From Spirochaetales bacterium (GTDB lineage: Bacteria; Spirochaetota; Spirochaetia; Sphaerochaetales; Sphaerochaetaceae), in the NCBI GenBank assembly GCA_012519115.1, contig JAAYQW010000016.1, positions 1 through 34,233 on the forward strand: a DNA stretch of 34,233 nt. The letters run 5' to 3'. The notes beneath the pieces are model-generated. The model ran no database searches. It had not been told where the DNA came from and saw nothing but the letters and a program-made list of their open reading frames with translations. Below are positions 23,995-31,210 of this stretch, in pieces. Positions within the stretch are counted from its first letter, which is position 1, and every line of letters starts with the position of its first letter. Both the position numbers and the translations under genes were made by a program.

Positions 23995-24843
23995 ATGCAA
24001 AAGACGTGTGCCGCAATTCATGATCTCGCCTCATATGCAAAAAGCTCGCTGACGGTCGTCCTTCCCGCCCTCGAAGCGCTTGGCGTGGAGGTGTCCCCGC
24101 TGCCCACCGCTCTGCTCTCTTCGCAGAGCGACGGATTTGATTCCTACTTCTTCCAACCGCTTACCGAGGAGATGAGGGCGATCATCGCCGAATGGCAAAA
24201 ACTCGATCTGATGTTTGATTCGATTTACGCCGGCTTTCTCGGTTCCGCCGAGCAGGTGAGCCTCATTACTGACTTCATCCATTTCCATCGAGCCAGAAAG
24301 AACCCGCCGCTGGTCCTCGTCGATCCGGTGATGGGCGATGATGGCGATCTGTACGGGCCGATGGAGGAAGAGCACATCGATGCCATGAAGAAGCTCATCA
24401 CCGAAGCGGATTATATCTGTCCCAACGTTACCGAAGCGGCGCTGCTCCTGGGCTATCCCTATCAGGAAAGCTTTGATGAACAAACGATTCTCAGGTGGGC
24501 GAAAGAGCTGGCGAACCAAAGCAATGCAACGGTCGCGATCACCTCGGTGCCCGTAGAGGGGAAGATGGCGGTCGCCTGCAGCGATGCGGACGGCTCATAC
24601 CTTGTCTGCTACGACCAGGTCGATGCCTCCTATCCGGGGAGCGGCGATCTCTTCGCTTCGATTCTCCTTGCCTATCTCCTAAATAAGGACTCCTTCCGAT
24701 TAAGCGTAACGAAAGCCGCCCAGCTTACCGCGCTGGCGATCAAGAAGACTCAGAACCTCGGGTATTCCTATCGTCATGGGGTATCGGTTACCTCGATTAC
24801 CGGGGAATTAGCGATGAATCGAATTGAAAGTAAACAGGCCTAA
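23995..24843 (+). CDS. Pyridoxal/pyridoxamine kinase family protein
   Basis: A 282-residue ribokinase-superfamily protein that best resembles PdxY/PdxK, which phosphorylate pyridoxal and related B6 vitamers with ATP. Landmarks are VDPVMGDDGDLY (109-120), the CPNVTEAALLLG segment and the anion hole with catalytic Asp D218 in GSGDLFAS. Supply of PLP would serve the PLP-dependent GlyA and GcvP enzymes, but no operon link exists. A hydroxymethylpyrimidine kinase is a less likely alternative. The gene is divergent from the phosphohexomutase gene and followed by a very AT-rich gap. Confidence 0.88.
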   Translation: MQKTCAAIHDLASYAKSSLTVVLPALEALGVEVSPLPTALLSSQSDGFDSYFFQPLTEEMRAIIAEWQKLDLMFDSIYAGFLGSAEQVSLITDFIHFHRARKNPPLVLVDPVMGDDGDLYGPMEEEHIDAMKKLITEADYICPNVTEAALLLGYPYQESFDEQTILRWAKELANQSNATVAITSVPVEGKMAVACSDADGSYLVCYDQVDASYPGSGDLFASILLAYLLNKDSFRLSVTKAAQLTALAIKKTQNLGYSYRHGVSVTSITGELAMNRIESKQA

Positions 24844-24858
24844 CAATATATGATAGGA

Positions 24859-24875
24859 ATATAAATCATTTATAT
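24859..24875. repeat. Perfect AT-only dyad in the convergent gap after the pyridoxal-kinase-like gene
   Basis: ATATAAAT (24859-24866) and ATTTATAT (24868-24875) form a perfect inverted repeat around one C. The whole gap 24844-24968 is much richer in A and T than its surroundings. A second, weaker dyad AATTAG/CTAATT (24946-24951 and 24965-24970) reaches the stop codon of the following minus-strand gene. Either could help end transcription; neither has a GC stem or T-run. Confidence 0.4.
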
Positions 24876-24968
24876 ATAAATAATAATTAGATATTAATAG
24901 TCACGCATAGATATCAATTCTATTGGGAGAGGGTTCAATTTTACCAATTAGTTAGGGTTCCTGTCTAA

Positions 24969-25376
24969 TTAGTGGCTGGCGTATCCCAACGAGAAATCTC
25001 CAACCAGTTTATAGAGATTTCCGTCCTTTTTCACCTCGATCTTTCGATCGGGAAAAAAGACGGGCAGTTGGGTTCTGAGGTATTCGATTCCATCCTCTTC
25101 AATCTCCCGGCGGATGATCGGCGGGACGTCCTGAAGAGTTCGTATCTCGATTACGACGATATAGCCTCGGCCCAGATCACTGCCATATCCGGCGGTGAAT
25201 TGGGTTCCTATCGAAAACAGCCCATCTTGGGAAGCGCTGGCGGTAGTTCCTCGTTTCGGCCGGTTGGGATGACGGACGAAGTAGTCGTGGTATCGATCTT
25301 CCAGATAATCGTCAACTGCGTGACTGAGCTCAAGAAGAGTTTGTTCAAAGGCGATTTGTTTAGGGTGACTACTCAT
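24969..25376 (-). CDS. Small protein of unknown function coupled to the patatin gene
   Basis: A 135-residue soluble protein that I do not recognise. It has no signal peptide or membrane segment. The N-terminal part is helical and charged, including ELSHAVDDYLEDRYHDYFVRH. The C-terminal part has alternating strands (YIVVIEIRTLQD, RKIEVKKDGNLYKLVGDF). The start ATG at 25376 lies inside the end of the patatin gene (8-base overlap), so it is translated by coupling; an in-frame upstream ATG at 25406 would lie deeper in that gene and is less likely. A partner or modulator of the lipase is a guess from gene order only. Confidence 0.75.
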   Translation of the reverse strand: MSSHPKQIAFEQTLLELSHAVDDYLEDRYHDYFVRHPNRPKRGTTASASQDGLFSIGTQFTAGYGSDLGRGYIVVIEIRTLQDVPPIIRREIEEDGIEYLRTQLPVFFPDRKIEVKKDGNLYKLVGDFSLGYASH

Positions 25377-26514
25377 GAGCCCTCTCTTCCAGGCGGACAT
25401 GATCAAACGTGGTTCGCTTCAAGAGGGCAGCTAAAAAAGCGAGAATCTTCTCTTCATTCTTTGCATAGATCTCATGAGCATCATCGTACAGGTCTTCAAG
25501 CATCCTCGGATCGGTTTCATCCATCTTATAGTCGCGTCGCGCTTCTCCGTGTACTCGCGTATAGGTGAGATCGGGAATCGCCCGGGCGATTGAGTCAACG
25601 ACCTGCAGTTGAGCGTTTGCATAGATCTTTTGAATCGGCGCGCCTTTGGTCGGGTCTATCCAGCCGATCACACCGGTACCCGCTCCATCGATTTTAAAGG
25701 TATAGTTCATGCTTGCGGTCGAAAGGGAAAGGACGTGGAAGTGGGTGGCATCGGGATACAATGTCTTAGCTTCCTGATAGGCGAACAGCGATGGGTTGTT
25801 CGCGATGACGCCGCCGTCTATCAAGCGCACCGTTCGCTGCTTCTGACGATCATATAAAACCGCAGGTCTGAAATACGTCGGAGCTGCGCTGGTCGCCCGA
25901 CCCGCTTCCCAATACAGGAAGGAACCGCTGTTGTAGCTTGTCAGATAAAACGGCTGTCCTTCATCGCTGTCATAGGCGACGATCAAGGTCGGGACCATCG
26001 CTTCCTTCAGCGGGGTATTGCCGAACATTTCAAAAAGAAAGCGCTCCAAGGGCTGTTCGTCATACTTGTCCACGAACATCTGCCCGATGCGTCTCGTCTG
26101 GCTTTTAGGGAAAATGGTGGAACCGCGCTCAAAATACAACTCTTCCAAGGCGCTGAGATCGATCGACGAAGGAATCGTTCCTATGTAACGCTGCTTGGGC
26201 TTTCCACCAAAGAATCGTCGTCCCTTAATGTCTTCATAGACAGGAATTGCATCTTTACCGTCGCCAGGCAGATTGGATTTGGACGCGGGAACGCTCAAGC
26301 CGAGAGCCAACAGACCGCCGGTCGAAGTTCCTGCGATCAGATCAAAGTAGGCATACAGGGGAATGTTCGACCCCTGAGCCTCAAGCTGATGGGAAATCTG
26401 GCCGAGAATCGTTGCAGGAACGATTCCGCGCATTCCACCCCCGTCGATTGAAAGGATGAATCGATGTTCTTCATGAGGTTTTGGTTTGCTCGATGATAAA
26501 AATGGCCAAAGCAT
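25369..26514 (-). CDS. Patatin-like phospholipase
   Basis: A 381-residue patatin-family lipid acyl hydrolase with a Ser-Asp dyad. The oxyanion loop is GGGMRG (25-30), the nucleophile elbow is GTSTG (62-66, S64) and the catalytic aspartate is D233 in DGG. No signal peptide or membrane helix is seen, so it acts in the cytoplasm or on the inner membrane surface. Family members cleave acyl groups from phospholipids. Some bacterial patatins are anti-phage effectors (CapV), but no cyclic-nucleotide synthase is nearby. The ATG has no visible Shine-Dalgarno sequence. The downstream small gene overlaps it by 8 bases. Confidence 0.92.
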   Translation of the reverse strand: MLWPFLSSSKPKPHEEHRFILSIDGGGMRGIVPATILGQISHQLEAQGSNIPLYAYFDLIAGTSTGGLLALGLSVPASKSNLPGDGKDAIPVYEDIKGRRFFGGKPKQRYIGTIPSSIDLSALEELYFERGSTIFPKSQTRRIGQMFVDKYDEQPLERFLFEMFGNTPLKEAMVPTLIVAYDSDEGQPFYLTSYNSGSFLYWEAGRATSAAPTYFRPAVLYDRQKQRTVRLIDGGVIANNPSLFAYQEAKTLYPDATHFHVLSLSTASMNYTFKIDGAGTGVIGWIDPTKGAPIQKIYANAQLQVVDSIARAIPDLTYTRVHGEARRDYKMDETDPRMLEDLYDDAHEIYAKNEEKILAFLAALLKRTTFDHVRLEERAHE

Positions 26515-26650
26515 GATGTTCTAAGAGTGAGCATTTTTCCGATTCTGGTCAAGCGACGGCTAAAAATATGAACTATAGGGGAGATAATATACCGAACAAA
26601 GAATGATATAAACAGTGAAGCATGAGGTGTTTCTTCTCTCTCATTTCAGC

Positions 26651-26656
26651 TATGAT
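26651..26656 (+). promoter_or_regulatory. -10 element TATGAT six bases before the radical SAM gene
   Basis: TATGAT ends exactly 6 bases before ATG 26663, as in the other putative leaderless units of this window. No convincing -35 box is found 16-18 bases upstream. No Shine-Dalgarno sequence precedes the ATG. Confidence 0.45.
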
Positions 26657-26662
26657 ACGCCT

Positions 26663-27598
26663 ATGAATCCCTATGAAGCGTGCGCACTCTGTCCTCATCG
26701 ATGTCTCGTCAACCGTCTGGAAGGGGAGAGGGGGGTCTGCAATGAATCCTCGAAAGTGAGAATCGCCTGGGCTGGCTTGCATCGAGGTGAGGAGCCGCCG
26801 ATAAGCGGCGAGGCCGGATCGGGGATGATCTTCTTCAGCGGCTGTCCGCTTCATTGCTCATACTGCCAAAACTGTCAAATATCTTCCCGTGAAGGCTATG
26901 GAATAGAGATCGGCATCGAAGCATTGAGCTCCCTGATGCTCGCTTTGCAGGAAATGGGAACGAAAACGCTCAATCTGGTCACCGGAACCCATTTCATTCC
27001 TTCGATCGTCGAAGCTCTCATCTTGGCAAAGCAGAAGGGATTGGCGCTGGACGTGGTCTGGAACTCCTCCGGTTTTGAGACGATCGAAGGTCTTTCCCTG
27101 ATCGATCCGTACATCGATCTCTACCTCATCGACCTTAAAACTCTCGATGAACGGGTGAGTAGACGGTTCTGCGGCAGCGTCCGATACCAGCGATCGATTA
27201 TCCAAGTGTATGACTATCTCATTCGTCGGCGAAGGACCACCTTCATCGATGAGGAGGGGCTTCTGAAAGGGGTACTGGTCCGACACCTTCTCTTTCCGGG
27301 TGAATTGGAAGCCACGGAAGAAGTCCTTCGGTATTTTGCGCGCCATCTCAAAGAGAGGATGTATCTGAGTCTGATGGTTCAATTTGAAGATCCGAAAAAA
27401 ACGAATCAATTTCCAAAAATTTCCCAAGAGGAATATGAAAGGTTGTTTGAGCTGCTCGAAGCATTGGAAATCGAGAACGGCTTTGTCCAGGAGATCGAAG
27501 ATTCAATTTCGTGGATCCCCGATTTCACCCAAGATGAACCGTTTCCCACAACCTTCAGTGAGGTGTGTCCCTCTTTTTTAGCGCTTAAGCGATCGTAG
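26663..27598 (+). CDS. Radical SAM protein related to pyruvate formate-lyase activating enzyme
   Basis: A 311-residue radical SAM protein. The iron-sulphur cluster motif C-x3-C-x2-C is C61, C65, C68 (FSGCPLHCSYCQNC). An N-terminal cysteine cluster (CALCPHRC, then GVCN) is typical of the PflA-like/AmmeMemoRadiSam-type subfamily of uncertain function. The last third contains VQFEDPKKTNQFP. It would cleave S-adenosylmethionine to start radical chemistry; the target is unknown, and no glycyl-radical enzyme is next to it. A GTG at 26615 is in frame, but ATG 26663 begins just before the conserved cysteines. The stop overlaps the convergent pyrH stop by 14 bases. Confidence 0.88.
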   Translation: MNPYEACALCPHRCLVNRLEGERGVCNESSKVRIAWAGLHRGEEPPISGEAGSGMIFFSGCPLHCSYCQNCQISSREGYGIEIGIEALSSLMLALQEMGTKTLNLVTGTHFIPSIVEALILAKQKGLALDVVWNSSGFETIEGLSLIDPYIDLYLIDLKTLDERVSRRFCGSVRYQRSIIQVYDYLIRRRRTTFIDEEGLLKGVLVRHLLFPGELEATEEVLRYFARHLKERMYLSLMVQFEDPKKTNQFPKISQEEYERLFELLEALEIENGFVQEIEDSISWIPDFTQDEPFPTTFSEVCPSFLALKRS

Positions 27599-28268
27599 TT
27601 CCGAAGAACTCCTTGCCTTCAAGGATTGCAATCGTATTCTCGATTCTTCGCCCATCCGCACAGACGACGCTCATGCCAAGCTCTTGTGCCCTTGCTGAAG
27701 CGATCGGGTCGAACGGGGTGGAGCGGCCGGGAGTCCACTCATCGCCGATCATCTTTCGATACTCTTTCCAGGAGACTTTCACAAGCGGTTTGGCATCGGG
27801 ATCTTTTTTCGGGTCGGCGGTGTAAACCTGAGCGGTGTTGGAGAGGTTGATGATGAGTTTGGAGCCGAAGCGTTCGGCCAGATACACGGCATCAGTGTCG
27901 GTGGAAAATCCGGGCTTCCACCCGGCGGCGATCAGGATTCGCCCTTCGAACGCATATGAAGCGGTCGGGTCGGTCACCACCTCATTGGACGCCAACTCTC
28001 CGAAGAGGGTTTTCACCAGCTGGGCGTTGAGGTGGGTGGCCTTTATGCCGAGCCAATCAAGAGCTTCACCGGGAGTGTGTTCATTGAGGGTTTTCATCGC
28101 TTGCTGGTAGACTCGGGCGGGAGCGCCGCCGCCGCAGACAAGAATCAGCTTTCGCTCTTCATCCTGAGCCAGATAGGCTCGTATCGCCTGATCGAACCGG
28201 GCAAGAAATGCGACGTCGACCGCATCCGGGACGATGATCGAACCTCCAAGAGAAATAACCGTTACCAT
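27585..28268 (-). CDS. pyrH: UMP kinase, archaeal-type amino acid kinase family
   Basis: A 227-residue kinase converting UMP to UDP. Landmarks are ISLGGSIIVPD at the start, LVCGGGAPARVY, the substrate segment AAGWKPGFSTDTDAVYLAERFG, INLSNTAQVYTADPKKDPDAKP, and GDEWTPGRSTPFDP. These match the PyrH form of archaea and spirochaetes and not the E. coli form, which is longer by an N-terminal part. An ATG at 28274 is also in frame but touches the AAGGAG Shine-Dalgarno sequence; ATG 28268 has the right spacing of 6. It has its own promoter (28288-28317). Confidence 0.92.
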   Translation of the reverse strand: MVTVISLGGSIIVPDAVDVAFLARFDQAIRAYLAQDEERKLILVCGGGAPARVYQQAMKTLNEHTPGEALDWLGIKATHLNAQLVKTLFGELASNEVVTDPTASYAFEGRILIAAGWKPGFSTDTDAVYLAERFGSKLIINLSNTAQVYTADPKKDPDAKPLVKVSWKEYRKMIGDEWTPGRSTPFDPIASARAQELGMSVVCADGRRIENTIAILEGKEFFGTTIA

Positions 28269-28287
28269 CTTCATCTCCTTGGCGTCT

Positions 28288-28317
28288 ACTGTAGCAGAAT
28301 TCCGGGTGAATGTACAA
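28288..28317 (-). promoter_or_regulatory. Promoter of pyrH (TTGTAC-18-TACAGT)
   Basis: On the minus strand TTGTAC (28312-28317) and TACAGT (28288-28293) are 18 bases apart. The start near 28281 gives a leader of about 13 bases that holds AAGGAG directly before the start region. Confidence 0.55.
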
Positions 28318-28327
28318 AGGAAATACC

Positions 28328-29449
28328 TTATCCTAACACTCGCTTATAGCATCGACGGCGTTTATGCTGCTCCGTCTCGAAGCCCTTCCATTGAGCTTGA
28401 ACGTCCGTGTTGGTTTCCAACTCGGGTCCGGTCTCCGCAAACACGACGCCATGCTCAATCGCTTTCTTGATGCCCTCGTTCAAGATGACGGCGTTCACTC
28501 CGCGCCCGAAATACTCCGGTTTGACCGCGATCAGGTACATATCAAGCACGTCATAGTGCTTCAAGGACCAGAGGATGCGCAGCAGTCCGGTTGGAAACAG
28601 TCTGCCGTTGGATTTCTGCATCGCCTTCGAAAGAGAAGGAATCATCAACCCGAAGCCGATCACCGCATCCTCTTTATCCACTACGACATAGATGTAATCG
28701 AGTTGAGCCACCATGAAGAATTGATCGATCGCCATGTCGATCTGTCCATCGGTGAGGGGGCAAAACCCGTAGAGGTGGGCATAGGATTCGTTCAACATGT
28801 GAAAGATCTCTTTGGCGTAGGGAATCACTTCTTTTTTCTTTTTCATCTCCAGCAGCCGATATCCGTGGCGATTTTGAGCGATTTCACTGATTCGCTGTAT
28901 TCGGGGATCGAGTTCCTTTGGGGGATATACTTTGAATTCGACCCAGTCGACATCTTTCTCGAACCCGAGCTGCGTCAGATGCTCGTGGTAATAGGGGTGG
29001 TTGTACAAGGTGATGAACATCCCGACCTGGTCGAATCCCTCCACGAGCAGACCTTGTTTGTCAAAGTCGCTGAAACCGATCGGTCCGATGATTTCGGTCA
29101 TCCCTTTTTCTTTGCCCCAGGCGAAGACCGCTTCAAAAAGCGCTCTGGAGACCTCGATATCGTCGATCACATCATAGCGGGTGAAGCGCATCCGCTTCAT
29201 CTTGTTCATTGCATTGAGCTTGTTGTTGATCAATCCGGCGATGCGTCCGACCACCTTGCCATCCTTGTAGGCCAGAAAGAGCTGCGTATCGCAATACTCA
29301 TGCGCGGGGTTCTTTTCAGGGGTGAAGGTGTCTTTTTCATCCGAGATGAGATAGGGAACGAAATACTTGTTGCCCTTATAGAGATTGTTGGGGAAGGCGA
29401 AAAATGCTTTCCACTCCTTTTTTGTAACGACTGGCTTGATGGTAATCAT
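28328..29449 (-). CDS. GNAT-like acetyltransferase family protein, copy A
   Basis: A 373-residue soluble protein of a widely conserved family (also in clostridia and Bacteroidetes) usually labelled as an N-acetyltransferase-like or hypothetical protein. It has an N-terminal module (VTKKEWKAFFAFPNNLYKG, VVGRIAGLINN), a central GPIGFSDFDKQGLLVEGF block and a C-terminal GNAT-like fold with DMYLIAVKPEYFGRGVNAVI as the probable acyl-CoA loop, ending QHKRRRCY. The substrate is unknown. The C-terminal ETGPELETN-QAQW region agrees with the family as I recall it. The start has AGGAG. It is the downstream member of a tandem pair, about 87 percent identical to copy B by eye. Confidence 0.85.
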   Translation of the reverse strand: MITIKPVVTKKEWKAFFAFPNNLYKGNKYFVPYLISDEKDTFTPEKNPAHEYCDTQLFLAYKDGKVVGRIAGLINNKLNAMNKMKRMRFTRYDVIDDIEVSRALFEAVFAWGKEKGMTEIIGPIGFSDFDKQGLLVEGFDQVGMFITLYNHPYYHEHLTQLGFEKDVDWVEFKVYPPKELDPRIQRISEIAQNRHGYRLLEMKKKKEVIPYAKEIFHMLNESYAHLYGFCPLTDGQIDMAIDQFFMVAQLDYIYVVVDKEDAVIGFGLMIPSLSKAMQKSNGRLFPTGLLRILWSLKHYDVLDMYLIAVKPEYFGRGVNAVILNEGIKKAIEHGVVFAETGPELETNTDVQAQWKGFETEQHKRRRCYKRVLG

Positions 29450-29468
29450 AGATGTACACTCCTAGCGT

Positions 29469-29497
29469 ATTGTGTAGTGAACCGATCTTGATTTCAA
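29469..29497 (-). promoter_or_regulatory. Promoter of GNAT-like copy A (TTGAAA-17-CACAAT)
   Basis: On the minus strand TTGAAA (29492-29497) and CACAAT (29469-29474) are 17 bases apart. Both boxes are kept in copy B while the spacer differs, which supports their function. Confidence 0.6.
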
Positions 29498-29696
29498 CTG
29501 TTTTGAAAGCAAAACTCCAGCACTTGTTCTGTTTTTCCGGATAAAAAAAAGATATCAGGTGATGCCGATGTTTTCTCTTGCAGGGATACGTTGTTTCCCA
29601 AAATCGGAATGCAGATAAAGGGATGATGAGTGGTGGTGACAGGGCAGAAAGTGTGGCTAACATCTTCAATAATTTCGTAGTGAAGACAGGATTATC

Positions 29697-30818
29697 CTAC
29701 TTGAGCACTTGTTTATAGCAACGGCGGCGTTTATCCTGCTCTGTCTCAAAGATTCTCCATTGAGTCTGAATGTATATGTTGTTTTCCAACATGGGTCCGG
29801 TTTTTGCGAATACGACATTATGTTCAATCGCTTTCTTGATGCCCTCATGTAAAATGATGGCGTTTACTCCGCGGCCGAAGTATTCCGGTTTGACCGCGAT
29901 CAGGTACATATCAAGCACATCGTAGCGCTTCAAGGACCAGAGGATGCGCAGCAGTCCGGTTGGAAACAGCCGGCCGTTGGACTTCTGCATCGCCTTTGAA
30001 AGAGAGGGAATCAATAATCCGAAGCCGATCACCGCATCCTCTTTATCCACTACGACATAGATGTAATCGAGCTGAGCCACCATGAAGAATTGATCAACCG
30101 CCATGTCGATCTGACCATCGGTGAGGGGACAGAACCCGTAGAGGTGAGCATAGGACTCATTGTACATGTGAAAGATCTCTTTAGCGTAGGGAATCACCTT
30201 TTTTTTCTTGGCAAATTCCAAAAGACGATATCCATGGCGTTCTTGAGCCATTTCACTGATTTGCTGCACTCGGGGAATGAGTTCCTTGGGGATATACACT
30301 TTATATTCAATCCAGTCGATATCTTTCTCAAACCCAAGGCGCGTCAGATGTTCATGGTAATACGGGTGGTTGTACAAGGTGATGAACATTCCGACCTGGT
30401 CGAACCCCTCGACGAGCAGGCCCTGCTTGTCCAGATCGCTGAACCCGATCGGTCCGATAATCTCGGTCATCCCCTTTTCCTTACCCCAAGCGAAGACCGC
30501 TTCAAAAAGCGCTCTGGAGACCTCGATATCATCAATCACATCCCAGCGGGTGAAGCGCATCTGCTTCATCCCGTTCATCGCATTGAGCTTGTTGTTGATC
30601 AGTCCGGCGATGCGTCCGACCACCTTTTTGCCCTTATAGGCAAGAAAGAGCCGGGTATCGCAATACTCATATGCGGGGTTCTTTTCAGGCGTGAAAGTGT
30701 TTTTTTCGTCTGTTATGAGATAGGGAACAAAGTATTTGTTGCCTTTATAGAGGCTATTGGGAAAGGTAAAAAATGCATTCCATTCTTTTCTGGTAACGAC
30801 CGGCTTGACGATAATCAT
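29697..30818 (-). CDS. GNAT-like acetyltransferase family protein, copy B
   Basis: A 373-residue paralogue of copy A, in the same direction and upstream of it. About 48 of 373 residues differ by eye. Differences are few in the central block (GPIGFSDLDKQG to HPYYHEHL) and in the acyl-CoA loop, and cluster in residues 165-210 and in the last 40 residues (PMLENNIYIQTQW against PELETNTDVQAQW). This suggests either relaxed constraint or a changed substrate. A longer open frame runs up to 30965, but ATG 30818 matches copy A exactly and has GAGGAG upstream. No frameshift or stop is seen, so both copies look functional. Confidence 0.85.
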   Translation of the reverse strand: MIIVKPVVTRKEWNAFFTFPNSLYKGNKYFVPYLITDEKNTFTPEKNPAYEYCDTRLFLAYKGKKVVGRIAGLINNKLNAMNGMKQMRFTRWDVIDDIEVSRALFEAVFAWGKEKGMTEIIGPIGFSDLDKQGLLVEGFDQVGMFITLYNHPYYHEHLTRLGFEKDIDWIEYKVYIPKELIPRVQQISEMAQERHGYRLLEFAKKKKVIPYAKEIFHMYNESYAHLYGFCPLTDGQIDMAVDQFFMVAQLDYIYVVVDKEDAVIGFGLLIPSLSKAMQKSNGRLFPTGLLRILWSLKRYDVLDMYLIAVKPEYFGRGVNAIILHEGIKKAIEHNVVFAKTGPMLENNIYIQTQWRIFETEQDKRRRCYKQVLK

Positions 30819-30837
30819 AGAGATGCACTCCTCGGAT

Positions 30838-30866
30838 ATTGTGTAGTTTACCTCCCTTAATTTCAA
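30838..30866 (-). promoter_or_regulatory. Promoter of GNAT-like copy B (TTGAAA-17-CACAAT)
   Basis: On the minus strand TTGAAA (30861-30866) and CACAAT (30838-30843) match copy A base for base, with a spacer of the same length but different sequence. Confidence 0.6.
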
Positions 30867-30938
30867 CTGTTTTGAGAGTAAAATGGCGACACTTGTCCCA
30901 TTTCCGATGGAAAAGCCATCAAACGATTCCTGTTCTTT

Positions 30939-31005
30939 CTCCCATATGAACCAGCAATCTCCCAAATAACATCATAAAATGGGAGAATCATGCAGCAGGT
31001 GGGAG
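30939..31005 (+). promoter_or_regulatory. Half-site array CTCCCA/TGGGAG upstream of the fic remnant
   Basis: Four half-sites: CTCCCA at 30939-30944 and 30959-30964, TGGGAG at 30980-30985 and 31000-31005. The middle pair forms a dyad with 15 bases between arms; neighbouring sites of like direction are 20 bases apart. The position of the -10 box holds CATAAA (30973-30978), which is weaker than the TATAAT of the intact copy. The last site doubles as the Shine-Dalgarno sequence. Confidence 0.65.
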
Positions 31006-31009
31006 ATGG

Positions 31010-31210
31010 ATGCGCATATTCGACTACTACAAATTCAGGAAACGCTCTTGGGTTCAAGGTGTTCTCTTTCGTCGCCGGATCAGCGAGTACAAGGGCAGGC
31101 AGGATTTGTACATCGGTACTTCGAATGCACGTCTGAAGCAGCTGAGGGAAGATATTTTGAAAGGTTTCGGAAACGTACCTAAAAACTCTGTTATCTTCCA
31201 CCGGGATTGA
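31010..31210 (+). pseudogene. Remnant of a second fic gene, with an in-frame deletion of the inhibitory motif
   Basis: A 66-codon frame whose first 34 residues match the start of the intact Fic protein (MR-FDYY, SW, EYKG-QDLY). It then jumps in frame to the equivalent of residue 64 (IGTS-AR, QL), so 28 codons carrying the S-N-R-I-E-G inhibitory motif are missing. After about 16 further matching residues it ends with an unrelated tail. The Fic catalytic motif is absent, so it cannot be an AMP-transferase. It keeps the promoter-region half-sites and a Shine-Dalgarno sequence, so a short peptide could still be made. A decayed duplicate is the simplest reading. Confidence 0.7.

Larger units (their letters stand above)
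28328..29527. repeat. Tandem duplication unit A (GNAT-like gene plus promoter)
   Basis: This segment aligns without gaps with 29697-30896 at a constant offset of 1369 bases. It covers the whole gene, its ribosome binding site, its promoter and about 30 bases upstream, ending at the shared CACTTGT (29521-29527). The 169 bases between the units (29528-29696) show no gene, only an A-run after CCGGATA that could be the remains of the junction. Confidence 0.9.
29697..30896. repeat. Tandem duplication unit B (GNAT-like gene plus promoter)
   Basis: Second unit of the direct duplication, equal in length to unit A. Beyond CACTTGT (30890-30896) the two upstream regions no longer align, and here the fic promoter region follows within 45 bases. 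Confidence 0.9.

Noticed and set aside
24946-24970. Dyad AATTAG/CTAATT as an intrinsic terminator
   Set aside because: The stem is six AT-rich pairs with a 13-base loop and no following T-run, so it is too weak to call as a terminator.
25369-26514. Patatin as the effector of a CBASS defence system
   Set aside because: No cyclic-oligonucleotide synthase, E1/E2-like or HORMA/TRIP13 gene lies nearby. Neighbours are a small unknown gene, a radical SAM gene and pyridoxal kinase.
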